64,000 nucleotides of DNA from Sthenelais limicola. Taxonomy: Eukaryota > Annelida > Polychaeta > Phyllodocida > Sigalionidae. The notes under the pieces were generated by a model. That model worked only from the letters and a program-made list of their open reading frames with translations. It had not been told where the DNA came from and searched no databases. Below, in pieces: positions 1 through 10,776 of the stretch. The DNA is taken from NCBI GenBank assembly GCA_942159475.1, contig OW804094.1, forward strand, positions 9,803,555 to 9,867,554. Direction: 5' to 3'. The translations under genes were made by a program, and so were the position numbers. Every line of letters starts with the position of its first letter. Within the stretch, counting starts at the first letter, position 1.

Positions 1-163
1 GGACGAGAACGGATGGTCCGGTTGGTAAAAAAGGTTTGTAAATTATGTACTATGTAATAATACTGTCTTTAAATTAAATAAGTGCATCCTTCTTTTATCC
101 GAATCCAATTATATATATAAAAAAATAATAAATATAATGACACCTTTTATTATTAAAATGCAG

Positions 164-1720
164 TTGATGTAAAACATTTCTGGCGCCACATGAGCAATAA
201 GCCTCTGTGGTGGCCAGAAGACGTGCCGTTTCAAGCATGCTCGGCGGCCAGTAAGTAACTATTTTTTTTTTTCCCGTGGGGGAAGTACATATGTAAATTT
301 CATTTATCTCATGGCAGCTTAGCCATTCACTAAAAGCAGTTCAACATCTATTATATTTGGGTAATATAAACCTTTTAAAACATTAATGTTGTTTATAATT
401 TCTTCTCTAACAGCCAAAGCTACCGGAGGAACCAAACTAAAGAAATTTCACAAGGTGAAAATTATTCAAGCATGGCAGCAGTTTGTGATGGGGGTATGTA
501 TAGATATATTTAGTTAATAATAGTGACTGTGATTGATACATGTTCACTGCTGAACAACAGCAGTTAAAGAATAAATGATTGGCCAATTTGAAATACTTAT
601 GGGATAAAGATATCTTGTGAATTGTGATCTTTTAAAAAAAGACTGTACTGTACTGTCTGAAATCCATAAGACACATTGTGCAAATTTCATTCAAATATAT
701 AATCAGCGTTAGACAATTTTTTCCTGTACAGCAAATTGAAGGGGGTATCAAGGTATCAAACATGATACAAAATGAGGCAGACCAATTGAAAGGTATTTTT
801 GTTTTCTTATCCTTTATCCTTTAGATCTTAGCAAATTAACCCTTCAGACCTCTGTTGTACAATAACTACTAAATAATACTAAATTGTACCTAATGAATAA
901 GCTATTTACAATGACATATAATGACTAATATGTAAGTGATGGGTAACTGTTAAACTGGGCAACAAAACCATTCCTGGTTACCATGTGTGGTATGAAATGT
1001 TAAGTTTATATTTCTAATACGTGAACCCCCAACTGAGCATGGTTACCTTACTCTTTCTTACTTAATAATTATATTTCTGTCGCATTTTTTTTACTGCTGT
1101 TATGTCCCTTTGCTATTAAAACATATTTGCAAAATTGCTTCAAAATATTTATTCATACACTTCATCCTGTCTTTCACAGTAGTGCCTGTCGATGCTGATG
1201 AGGATGAGCCCGTCGAATCAGAGTGGGAAGAAGACGACGCTTCCCCTTCAGATGACGCTTCCCAAACTCCTACTGATATGCCATCCGAGTTGGGTGAAGA
1301 CGACGCTTCCCCTTCAGACGACGCTTCCCCAACTCCTACTGATATGCCATCCGAGTTGGGTGAAGAGGATGCTTCCCCTTCGCATCCTCAGTCTCGTCCG
1401 CCTAGCCAAACCCATTCCTCTTCTCCCCCTCCCTCAACATCTCCTTGTCAGTCCCCGCCCCCTTCTCCTCTCTCAGGCCCCTCTACTCCAACGAAGTGGG
1501 CGGCTACTTTTGCACAGGTGAGTTCAATTCATGCAATTACCTATTTTAGATGTTTGTACATAGACTATATTTTAGTGTTGATTGGAGGGGATAATAATTA
1601 CGATGTACATGTGTTATAGCAACGTTACAATATGGTAATAAGTATATAAACTATAAGTATTTTTAACTGTTTCAGAAGCGCTATGCAGCCATGGCGAAGG
1701 AAATGGCTGCATCTGATCAG
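164..1720 (+). CDS. Gene P, 5' exons: unknown protein with WWPEDVPF motif and acidic repeats
   Basis: Five exons with consensus GT-AG borders and compatible phases: 164-250, 414-493, 732-792, 1180-1517 and 1676-1720. The first two encode a tryptophan-rich basic segment containing FWRHMSN, WWPEDVPF and KLKKFHKVKIIQAWQQF. Exon 3 continues with QIEGGIKVSNMIQ. Exon 4 is strongly acidic and Ser/Pro-rich: DADEDEPVESEWEEDD, then 22-residue repeats ending TPTDMPSELG, then a proline/serine tract. Exon 5 reads KRYAAMAKEMAASDQ and may run on to a stop near 1840. The start codon lies outside the window or in an unseen exon. I do not recognise the family. The W-W-P-x-D-V-P-F motif followed by a basic helix suggests a DNA- or chromatin-associated protein, which is inference. 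The phase at 1720 does not fit the next exon found (4185), so at least one exon is missing. Confidence 0.5.
1222..1390 (+). repeat. 66-bp coding tandem repeat in gene P
   Basis: About two and a half copies of a 66-bp unit, each encoding 22 residues that run from EDDASPSDDAS to TPTDMPSELG. The units are in frame, so copy-number change would lengthen the acidic linker without a frameshift. Confidence 0.8.
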
Positions 1721-2304
1721 GTTAGCACCCTGTGGAAAGGGGGGTATGTGCTGGAGAACTTCATGCTCCAGCATCCTGGAGGCCTGGAGGGACCAGTCCT
1801 CAACACTGAATTTGTGCCGATGTTGAGCTGGCAACACTAATTGGGCTATCATATTTAGCGTTACACGCTACACATATGAAGGTGAGTTACCACTTTTACG
1901 GAATAGGCAACTGTAAGATTTATTATAATTCTTGATTATTGTCAGTTTAGCTGATTAGATTGTTGCTGTGGACTAATGTGGACCTTTTGCAATTTATGTG
2001 CTGTATTGAAATTATATTGTATTTTATGCTCACACGCTATTTTTCTTTTGACCTTTCCCTTAATATATATGCTAAATCGGTCCTCATATTTATTGATTAT
2101 CAATGCAAATTTCTCCAGCCCTCAGATGTACCACTCTGTCTATTTTGGGATCAGACAAAATCCCTCAATTTTGCAAAGAAAGGTCAGCTTATTATGTCAG
2201 CATGTTACCCATGAGATGTGTAGCGCCCAGCTCTTTTAGCCAATACGATATTTCTTCATGTATGAGTCATCAATTAATGCCTAGTAGAACAACCATCAAC
2301 CATC

Positions 2305-3536
2305 TCACATAACCACAAAGTAAATTTAACGCCAGTCAATTGCAGTCATGTACACAAGAGCCCACATGTAATATACTACTCGTTGAATATATATAGTGGC
2401 TGGCTATCGAGAATAAGATTATAATTATAAATCCCAAAGAGGGAAAATGAGTTTTATTTATTGAGGCACCTATAACCTTCATAATGTCCATAGTCTTTAG
2501 GCATTTGTTTTTGAGTGCCTTGATATGAGGTGCAAATGAGAGTTTGCTGTCTAATGTGAGACCAAATGGAAATAAAATCTTATAATAATAATAAGAATTA
2601 GGCCATTTTGCTAACATGTAACATAACATGTCTGTATGTAGAGCATATTACAGAATATTTGCATTCTGAAAGTAATCGTAAATACAATTAATTGTATTTG
2701 ATTTATATCCCAAATAGTACATTTTGACTTTGTTATTATCATTTATTAGGATCCCAGTTGGACAATGGTGAGGTAGACGAACCGTTGATGAGTTCCACAC
2801 CCGAAAAAGGAACCACAAACAGGAGTAGGACCCAAAACTTTGGTAGGTACATTTTAAAGTATAAATAATGTGTTTGCAACCAACGAGATTATATTAACAC
2901 ATTATAATCTTGTTGAAGCAACTAAGTAAGTACTGTGACATTTTGTGATTGCGCATATATTATAGGGTAGATGGTCCTCGCGGACCCATCGATATGCTAT
3001 TGATAGCGCTATGCTGGCGAGTTCAAATGTGTTCAAATGGGCGGGGCTTATAGGATGAGGCTCTATGACGTCACTGTTTGGACTGGACTATTTGAGATTT
3101 AACATTGACACCTCAGACTCTTCGTCTACCTAAAAAAAATACCCAGTTTACGTGAGAAGTATCGTGAGAAATAGATTTTAAGATTGATCATTAATATATT
3201 ATCATTTTATTTCTACAGGTGATGATGCGTTGCAAAACCTCCAGCAAGTCCAGCATCAGGAGGCTATGTTCCGGCAGGCTGCCGTGTTAAAAGATCATTA
3301 CAAAGGGATGCTTGATGAACACGATAATCTACTCGCAGACGTGCATAAGACAATGAACGAGTTGCACACCAAATTGTCGGCAGGCTGCCGCGTTAAAAGA
3401 CCATTATAAAGGCATGCTGGATGAACAAGATGCTCTACTGACTGACCGATGTTCACAAGACAATGAACGACTTGAAAACCCAATTGTCGGCGGCCCTACA
3501 GGAAAGAGATGATCTGCGGCAGCAAGTTGAGCAGGA
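2305..3536 (+). repeat. Segmental duplication copy 1 of gene P 3' region
   Basis: 2305-2470 matches 9166-9330, and 2470 to about 3490 matches 10497 to about 11430, nearly base for base. The 9331-10496 segment is absent here. The copy carries the same exon at about 2751-2842 (GSQLDNGEVDEPLMSSTP...) and the start of the coiled-coil exon at 3220 (LQNLQQVQHQEAMFRQAA). The coiled-coil exon then contains a tandem duplication of about 107 bp (about 3272-3378 and 3379-3490) that shifts the frame, followed by a LINE fragment. It therefore looks like a non-functional partial copy. The minus strand of 2461-2570 holds the same small reverse-transcriptase fragment (FGLTLDSKLSFAPHIKALK) as 10500-10600. Confidence 0.8.
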
Positions 3537-3905
3537 GGAATGGGGCTCAGGTTGGTGGAAGACATCAATGAAGCTAACCGTATTAAATGGGTCCAGAGAA
3601 TATTGTTGAACAGACATTCTTCCTCCTTCTCATCTCTTGAGGATTTTTTTGGGAGGCCAATCTAGGATATCCTTCTTTCCAGATATCAACCCAAGAAATT
3701 CATTAACAAATTCTACAAAGAATTATTTCTCGTTTGGAACCATTACTACTATAGTAAAAACCCTGAAGATTGTTCTCAGATAAAAAGGGAAAAATTATGG
3801 TCGAACAGAAATATTAAATTGAAGAATAAAATGCTGTTTTGGCCCCGATGGAAAGACCAAGGAGTCGAATCAATAGGGGACTTACTTGAGTTAATAATGT
3901 TGGGA
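3537..3905 (+). mobile_element. LINE fragment, C-terminal region (L1/Tx1-like)
   Basis: Conceptual translation with one stop reads GLRLVEDINEANRIKWVQRIL, then DILLSRYQPKKFINKFYKE and WPRWKDQGVESIGDLLE. The pattern of G-G/M-L-x-L, a hydrophobic helix and K-W is typical of the region after the reverse transcriptase in L1-like non-LTR elements. A second fragment of the same family lies at 37510-37790 on the minus strand (GGMGLRLLGEVCETNRIKWVERIL). The join to the coiled-coil copy at 3536 is abrupt. It is a 5'-truncated, decayed piece. Confidence 0.6.
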
Positions 3906-4184
3906 AATGTTTCCAAGTGTAGCCTTGTGAGTTTAATTCAATCTGTAACAAAATTGACTTTATATTTCAGCTCGGTCGAAGCATACCGCATATGTAAGTA
4001 TATACGGGTCACTTATTAGTCCTATCAAAATGTGGAAAGCAAAAGCAATCGAGTGTAATTCTTAGTGTAATTGTAATGCTTAACAAATCGAGGCCGTCTG
4101 CAAGTCAGGCAGAACAATTTGTTTACGACGAGAGAATTTCCATGAAGGTTACCAAGTCATCTAAAAAGTGTACCTCTTTTACAG

Positions 4185-4360
4185 TCACTCGCATGGAGGA
4201 GAATGCTGCGCAGCGGCGTGCCGCTGAACAGACTCAGCAGGCGGGGACCTGCTCCAGCGCAGGGATAGCCCCCCCCAGCGCCCCAACCAAGCACCTCTGG
4301 CACCTCCATTCCGTCCCATTCCTCCATTGCAGGACAGCGAAAAGAGGGTCCTTCTGACAA
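4185..4360 (+). CDS. Gene P exon, proline-rich
   Basis: Acceptor TTTTACAG at 4177-4184 and donor GTGAGT at 4361. The start reads TRMEENAAQRRAAEQTQQAG. After the run of seven C at about 4269 the better frame is shifted by one base and gives a proline-rich stretch (NQAPLAPPFRPIPPLQDSEK) ending in phase 1, which fits the exon at 6924. Read without the shift, the exon ends at an early stop. The one-base discrepancy sits in a homopolymer, so it may be an assembly error or a true inactivating change. Confidence 0.4.
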
Positions 4361-4444
4361 GTGAGTGTACCATCCTTGACACAGCATTTCGTAACTTTAT
4401 GTGACTAATTTTGTTAATTAAGCTCATACATGATACATTCGAGG

Positions 4445-5735
4445 TTTTGGTTTGGTTTGGTTTGGTTAGTTTCACCTCCGCTAATAGTAATTAAAAGTTA
4501 GCAGATATACTGTGGTTTTATTATTTTATTCTGTGAAATTCCCTATTTCATGAAACAGGGTTTGGCCTGACGAAGTCAGGCTTCATTTAGGTTACCTAAA
4601 TTTTGTCGTACAATTTGGTTTCCCGTAGGAAATCAAGAATATTTTTGTTCCCAGATTCCCGGAAAATACTCTGCAGTGTCCTGCGATTTTGCAGGAATTT
4701 TATTCTGTTTCTCTTGGTTGCCTGACAATGTATTAAGAGATGCTCTACACTCAGTTGAGTGTTGCATGTCTGACATACAGGAGCCACTTCACCTTTTAGA
4801 AGGTGCCTGTGAGTCAGTTTGGTGTGACCGGTACGAAGACGGGTCAGTATCACCTGTTCGGGTCTTGTCAGGTTATCATCTTTGAATTTTGGTGTGATTG
4901 ATGGTGTGATTGCTCGCAGCTTGTTACTGTTAACACCATTCCATGTGCGCTGCCAGCTACGTTTGACATGTGCCTGCGCCACAGGTACAATGTCTGTGTA
5001 TGGCATTTGGTCAGCCCCAACAGGGCGCCTCAATGCATTTTTGGCTGCAATGTCTGCTGCCTCATTTCCTTCTATTCCAATGTGGCTTGGCACCCAGCAC
5101 AACACCACTTCTTTGTCCAGTCTTTTGTTTTCAGTGTATGTCTCTTGAATTGCTTGTATGATTGGGTTCTTAGGATAAAGGTTGGTCACAGCTTCTAGAC
5201 ATGGGTGCGAGTCTGAGAATATGATGAATTTCTTCATCCGTGAGACCTGTACCCATTCAAGTGCCTTAAGCAGTGCTTTTCCTTCAGCAGTGTAGATGCT
5301 GCTTTCCTTGTGGAGAGCCTTCTTCAAGTTCCCAAATGGTGTATGCACGGCAAATCCAACACGACTACCATCTTTGGAACCATCGGTGAAAATGGCTGTA
5401 TGGCTTTCAAACTGTGTCCTGATTTCACTGTATTGTTTTTCAAATACATGCACAGGAGTCTCAGTTTTCTTGTTTGTGTCAAGGTCCAGGATAACCAGGG
5501 GTAATTTTTGTTCCCATGGTGGAGTCTCTGGTGGTTTTTCAGTCATTACTCTTTTCATTGGTACACCAGCTTCTCGGAATAAAGACCTTGCTGTCACTGC
5601 CATTGGCTTGATGGCATTTGGCTTCTCCCGATACACAGTGTTCTTGTTGTCAAATATGAGTTTGTGGGCTGGATTTTTGGGGTTAGCGAGGTATACATCT
5701 TTGTCATTGAACAAATTTTTCCTTTTTATCTACGC
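4445..5735 (-). mobile_element. LINE-A copy 1: RNase H domain and 3' end
   Basis: A 372-codon open frame (4596-5714, minus) carries a complete RNase H type 1 domain: IFTDGSKDG (Asp), YTAEGKALLKALEW (Glu), IFSDSHPC (Asp) and WVPSHIGIEGNEAADIAAK (His, Asp). A Cys-His knuckle follows, CQTCNTQLSVEHLLIHC, as in I/Jockey-clade LINEs. Upstream residues NPAHKLIFDN resemble the end of the reverse-transcriptase region. The 3' UTR is about 150 bp and ends in a pentanucleotide tail (ACCAA)n instead of poly(A). The copy is 5'-truncated at about 5735. The translation is nearly identical to the copy at 44777-45653, pointing to recent activity. It lies within the gene P interval, probably in an intron. Confidence 0.9.
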
Positions 5736-6920
5736 AGGTCGGCTGAAGGTGGCCAAAATTTCTTAAATATTCAGCATGTCACAATTAAGTAGTTTACCCC
5801 CCAGCATGTTGATTGTTAGAGAACCCTTTGTGAATGATAATATAACCGGCAATAAGCAGCCACATGTACTAGATGACTGTAGTCTACCTGTTTGTAATAG
5901 TCACGAGTCAAGCACCTTCGGTGCTAGTGCATGTGCCACCTTGTTCGAATTTCTGTCATGGCTATAAGGTAATTGCACTAAATAAGGCCCATGACTTGGA
6001 CACTTATAGAAATATAAAATTCAACCCTTTAATCTGGAATGTGTAACTTATAATTTGGTATACTTATAATTATAGAGCCATACTTGAGATTTGAAATTGT
6101 TTTTCTTAATTAAAATCACTTATGTAACCATGACAACCAACTAAGCCTAACTATGCTCTGTTATTTGGTAATGTCATCACTCTGGCCATATTTTGGGCTA
6201 TATTTGCCTTTTAACTAGTATTCCAATTGAATTTACAATAGTTTAATTGCATGTCATTTCTTCTTAGAGCTAATTTTTTGAGAATTCAATATCTACAATA
6301 CATCATATCATCAATGGAATTTGGACATCAGCCTTATGAAATTACCTGGGAGGTCTATCATTCTGATTAAAGACAAGATGTTTCCTTATCTTCGATGTCT
6401 CCCCAAACCAGGCCAAAATTGGTCATTTTTTACCATTTCGTCACTCGACTCCTACTGTTTGTATTGCTTGGGACAACATTGGAATCACACATGTGATATA
6501 TCATCAGATGTGGAAATTTGTTCATCACAACTTGCAGAGATGAAATTAGCTTTCATCAATTTTTCGTCAAATGAGAGAGATTAGATTGCCACAAGTTCCT
6601 TATGTTTTTAAAATTTCAAATCTGTTCTAAAACAGTTGCCATGGCAACTTGACCATCAAACATAATTTCTAAAAAGTGACAGTGCTACCCAAACCCTTCC
6701 CCACATTGTAAGCTCTGACAATATATAATATACTTGTGCAAAACTCGTATAAAAAAAATATAAAGCTAACAGGATTCAATTGGAGAGATGTCTGGAAACA
6801 TATATGTTTATGGGCCTTATTTAGTGGTTAGGGCTATAGTTGTCATCGCCACAACAAAGTAAATTATGTTTGCCCTGTTACCCGGTTTAGTGTGTTATAG
6901 ATATATTCTTGTCCACTTTG
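5736..6920. other. No gene recognised (likely intron of gene P)
   Basis: AT-rich sequence with only short open frames and no recognisable protein motif. A moderately open stretch at 6321-6584 shows no family signature. I read this as intronic or intergenic. Confidence 0.5.
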
Positions 6921-6923
6921 CAG

Positions 6924-9460
6924 AACGGAACACATCCCAGCTGCAAAGCTTGGCGCGTGTGGACACATTCCTCCAGGAGGCAAAAAAAGCCACCCGCCCA
7001 ACCAACAAGGGACAGGTAAATTATTTTGATTATTTAGTAATTAGACATTAGTTTTTCTGCAAGCGCAACCGTGCCATTTGCATTGTACTGAGCCGCTTTA
7101 GATTTCGGAATGAGCTCAAAAAAAATCCTCGGTAAAACTGAGTGTTATTCAACTCCATTCTAATGCTGACAAATTCGCCACTACGTTGTGTTTACATCTT
7201 CTTTTCTTATGGCAGCCAACATACAACGTTGAAATCAGGGATAAGGCCCTGAAGAAGGTGGTGGGGGTGTCAAACATACGGACCGTGCTGGAAATGGACA
7301 CCTTGGGTGATCTGGCCGAGCACGTTGGAAACCATTATTTCCGGCCGGCGGTATCATCCTTGGTGCCGTACACACGCCTCCCCAACAAAGGGTTGACAGC
7401 CCTCCCCCTGGCCACAACCACAAAGACAAGAAAGTGCCACTTAACCGCATCCTACTGATCCTGCACGCAGTAAATACGGATGCAAAAACATTGCGCTCCT
7501 CATTCGTTCCTGTGAGTATTCAAGTGCAGTAACTAACTTACAGGTTCCTTATTGAACTTATATTGTTATAAAACTGAACATGTACTTGAACCATTAATGC
7601 TGCGCACCGATAACATGGCACAGCCATTCGTAAATGTCCAATATAATATACTTTACTTCAGTGTGTGCACTGGTCAATAGTAGTAGTCACATATAGGAAA
7701 CTGTTTTTCTCTCTGGAATCTAATCTGAATTAAACTGAGAACTAAAAGTAATTGTGATTAATGGAAAACATTTCTGTCTTTGGCTATTTGCATATATAGC
7801 CCCCCGCCGCCGACTCACTCGTGGATTTTGAACAGGCGACACCAAAGAAACGCAGTAAGTATGGCTACTATGGTGCATTGCATGCCACTACACTACACGA
7901 CTGCTGGTTCAGAGCATTGTTTCCATTTTGGGAATTAATTGAAGACCATTTATACACTGTACACTTAAACTGAAGTTCGTCGTCATCTACAATCGTAACA
8001 TCAATAAATGATTGAGTATTGTTTTTTTTCGTTTCATCAGCAACGAGGAAACGAAAGCTGAGCTGGACGGATTCAGACGAGGAACAGTACCTCCTCGACA
8101 GTGAGTGTATTAAAAATATGTTGTAATCACTTATATATAGTCAATCAGTACAGACACCCATATAGACTAACACAGACACTCACTTTATCAGCCTGTAGTT
8201 GGCATTTATAGCAGACTAAAATGCATTATCAGTAATGGTAGTGCGTGCTGTTGGATACTCAATCAATTTTAAAAGTTTCCTTAAATTGCCTGCATGCCAA
8301 TGCACGTTCAACTGAAACAATGTGCATAACAATGACACCGTGCCACTACCTGCAGATTCCACGATTGCTGATTTTGGGTCAGATGAGGACTGGGAGATGC
8401 CCCCACAACACAGGGGAAGGGAGAATAGTAAGTGATTGCTTATTTTTTGTAATGCCGATACCAGGCTATAACCTGCCACATTATTAGTACTATAGCAACA
8501 ATTTTGTACCAACGAATTGGCTCTATTAAGCATGTACTTGTTGTAAATAATATAATATCTAACGGTAATTGGCAAATAGCAACGCTGATCAATTAACAAC
8601 AAAAGTGTTCCTTTTCTACATCATGTCAACAAATGCTAATTTCAGACGAAACGCATGCACAAAGACAAGCCTCTCCGGCTCCAGCGCGCCCCACAACAAG
8701 TGCCCAAAGTGTATCTCCACAACAGCCACCACGCTCGACGAACACTACATCCACCTCTCCGGCTCGCGCCCCACAACAACTGCCCGCCTCTCCAGGAAAC
8801 TCTACAGCATACTACGAGAGACGTAAGTTTTAAAATTAGCAAACCTTTTGACTGTCTCACAAACACTAGAAGAATTAAATAACAGTGTCGCTCAGTTTTG
8901 ACTTTGTATGGTCTCAACAAATAAGTAGGAAACTGCCAACGTATACAAGTGGAACATATTTGGAAGGTATTGTCCCTCACTGCGCCAACTGACTAATAAA
9001 ATAATTTTTGCACCCTCACAGTGATCGCCATGGTTGTGGAGAATTTAGACATGATAACCCGTACGTTGGAGCGCCTCAGCAAAAATGAGAAGAAGTACCT
9101 AAAGGTACTGGATAAAGGTAATGAGACTTTACTATCCATACTTTACTTTACACCCCTGGACATGTCACATAACCACAAAGTAAATTTAACGCCAGTCAAT
9201 TGCAGTCATGTACACAAGAGCCCACATGTAATATACTACTCGTTGAATATATATAGTGGCTGGCTATCGAGAATAAGATTATAAATATTCCCAAAGAGGG
9301 AAAATGAGTTTTATTTATTGAGGCACATATTCCCGATAGTATTAAGTATAATTCAGTTAAGTGAGAAATGCATGAGTTGATGGCATTGCGGTACAATAGT
9401 GCAACCTCGTATTTCCAGTGGCCGGATGCACAAAAAAATTGACGGAAGCACAAGAGGAAG
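6924..9460 (+). CDS. Gene P, central exons with nuclear-type basic/acidic segments
   Basis: Eight exons with good splice sites: 6924-7015, 7216-7511, 7800-7854, 8041-8100, 8356-8427, 8646-8822, 9022-9117 and 9419-9460. From 7800 onward every intron is in phase 1 and the phases chain perfectly. In order they encode RNTSQLQSLARVDTFLQEAK; NVEIRDKALKKVVGVSNIRT plus a globular-looking segment ending VNTDAKTLRSSFVP; DFEQATPKKR joined to TRKRKLSWTDSDEEQYLLD, a bipartite nuclear-localisation-like basic cluster; FGSDEDWEMPPQ; a Pro/Ser/Thr/Gln linker ending STAYYERR; and a leucine-heptad helix (IAMVVENLDMITRTLERLSK). The 7216 exon needs a one-base shift near 7400 in a C-rich run to stay open. A nuclear protein is plausible. 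I recognise no named domain. Confidence 0.55.
9166..9330 (+). repeat. Segmental duplication copy 2, left part
   Basis: Matches 2305-2470 almost exactly, starting at CACATAACCACAAAGTAAAT. In this copy the following 1.2 kb up to the LINE piece at 10500 is retained. Confidence 0.8.
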
Positions 9461-10082
9461 GTAAATGACATATTTCACTGTATATCTCCGTCAAGCAATT
9501 TGCACGACAGCCACTTTTAATACTTGTTAGTCTCCAAATGAGGAATTGATGTTTTGTATCGATGAAACTAATATCAGCTTCGAGATGATAAATTGTAGTC
9601 TTATAAATGGAAGGCCATGTACTCGTGTATAACGGCCTGAAACATTTTCAATCCGGCTTTCGCCGAGGAGCGCGAGGAGGCCCCCCGGAAGGGCAAAGGA
9701 AAGGGGAAGGGGAAGTCATCTAAAGGTACACCCACATTTGAGTTCAGTATACAGCCCAAAAAAAGATCATTAATAATAAGGAATAATAACCCAAAAAAGT
9801 AATAAACCTTTCCAGGCAACAGCTGATATATATCTGTGTAGACTAATACTATAGTATGTAATTACGGTACCTCTTGCAAGCGAGATGATAGGTGTATGGG
9901 ACGAATTTTGGAAAAGGTACTAAGTCATCATTTTCTCCGACTTTTCATCCGATTTGTCGGTAGTTGCATATGGCTTTCCATAGGGATCTAACCTTGTTAA
10001 ACATTTCAAGATATGTAAGTGGGGAGGTATCCCCTTTTTTCCTTGCAGTCAGGTAAAAAATGATGTAAGGTTTTTTCCTGAG

Positions 10083-10640
10083 TCAAGGAGGGATGCTGGG
10101 AGTAGTCACTAAGGACAACATGTTGAGATCTGCATCAAGTTCTCTAATGCTGGTTCTCAATCTCAGACCAAATGGTTTGGTGTAGGTCGGTCTGGCATCA
10201 AAAAGATCTCTGTTGTTTTCATCAAAGATAGCACTGTGTGCAGGGTTTCGTCTGCTGCTCCGTATTTTGGTTGCATATTGGAGTCCCAGCTTAAGTCTCC
10301 TATTCTCGAGGCAGGCTTCCCTGCATTCAACCAGGAGGCTCCAGTAGCCAGCCTCAATCCTTGGTGGTGGACTGTGTCTAGCTGCTTTAGCCAGGACTCC
10401 CTGGCCATAAATGGTAGATACATAATCAAGCTTTGATCTTATTAAGGCTTGATACAGGTGTAGGAGTGTTTTTGTCCATTCCCCAATCCATACTCGAGAC
10501 AACCTTCATAATGTCCATAGTCTTTAGGCATTTGTTTTTGAGTGCCTTGATATGAGGTGCAAATGAGAGTTTGCTGTCTAATGTGAGACCAAATGGAAAT
10601 AAAATCTTATAATAATAATAAGAATTAGGCCATTTTGCTA
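10083..10640 (-). mobile_element. LINE reverse-transcriptase thumb fragment (Jockey-like)
   Basis: On the minus strand two frames together give the usual end of a Jockey-type reverse transcriptase: GLTLDSKLSFAPHIKALK, MDIMKVVSSMDWG, LLHLYQALIRSKLDYVSTIY, then RRLKLGLQYATKIRSS and NPAHSAIFDENNRDLF. Frames change near 10430 and again near 10360, and the tail differs from consensus. It is a decayed fragment with no RNase H attached. The related NPAH..IFD motif in LINE-A suggests the same superfamily. Confidence 0.75.
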
Positions 10641-10776
10641 ACATGTAACATAACATGTCTGTATGTAGAGCATATTACAGAATACTTGCATTCTGAAAGT
10701 AATCGTAAATACAATTAATTGTATTTGATTTATATCCCAAATAGTACATTTTGACTTTGTTATTATCATTTATTAG

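Noticed and set aside
4676..5766. Several plus-strand ORFs, some over 150 codons, opposite the RNase H frame
   Set aside because: They are antisense shadows of the LINE-A coding frame. The same shadows appear opposite the copy at 44.9-45.4 kb.
9601..9730. Lys/Gly-rich segment EREEAPRKGKGKGKGKSSK before GTACAC as a gene P exon
   Set aside because: The donor side and composition fit, but I could not find an acceptor giving the required phase, so it was left out of the exon chain.
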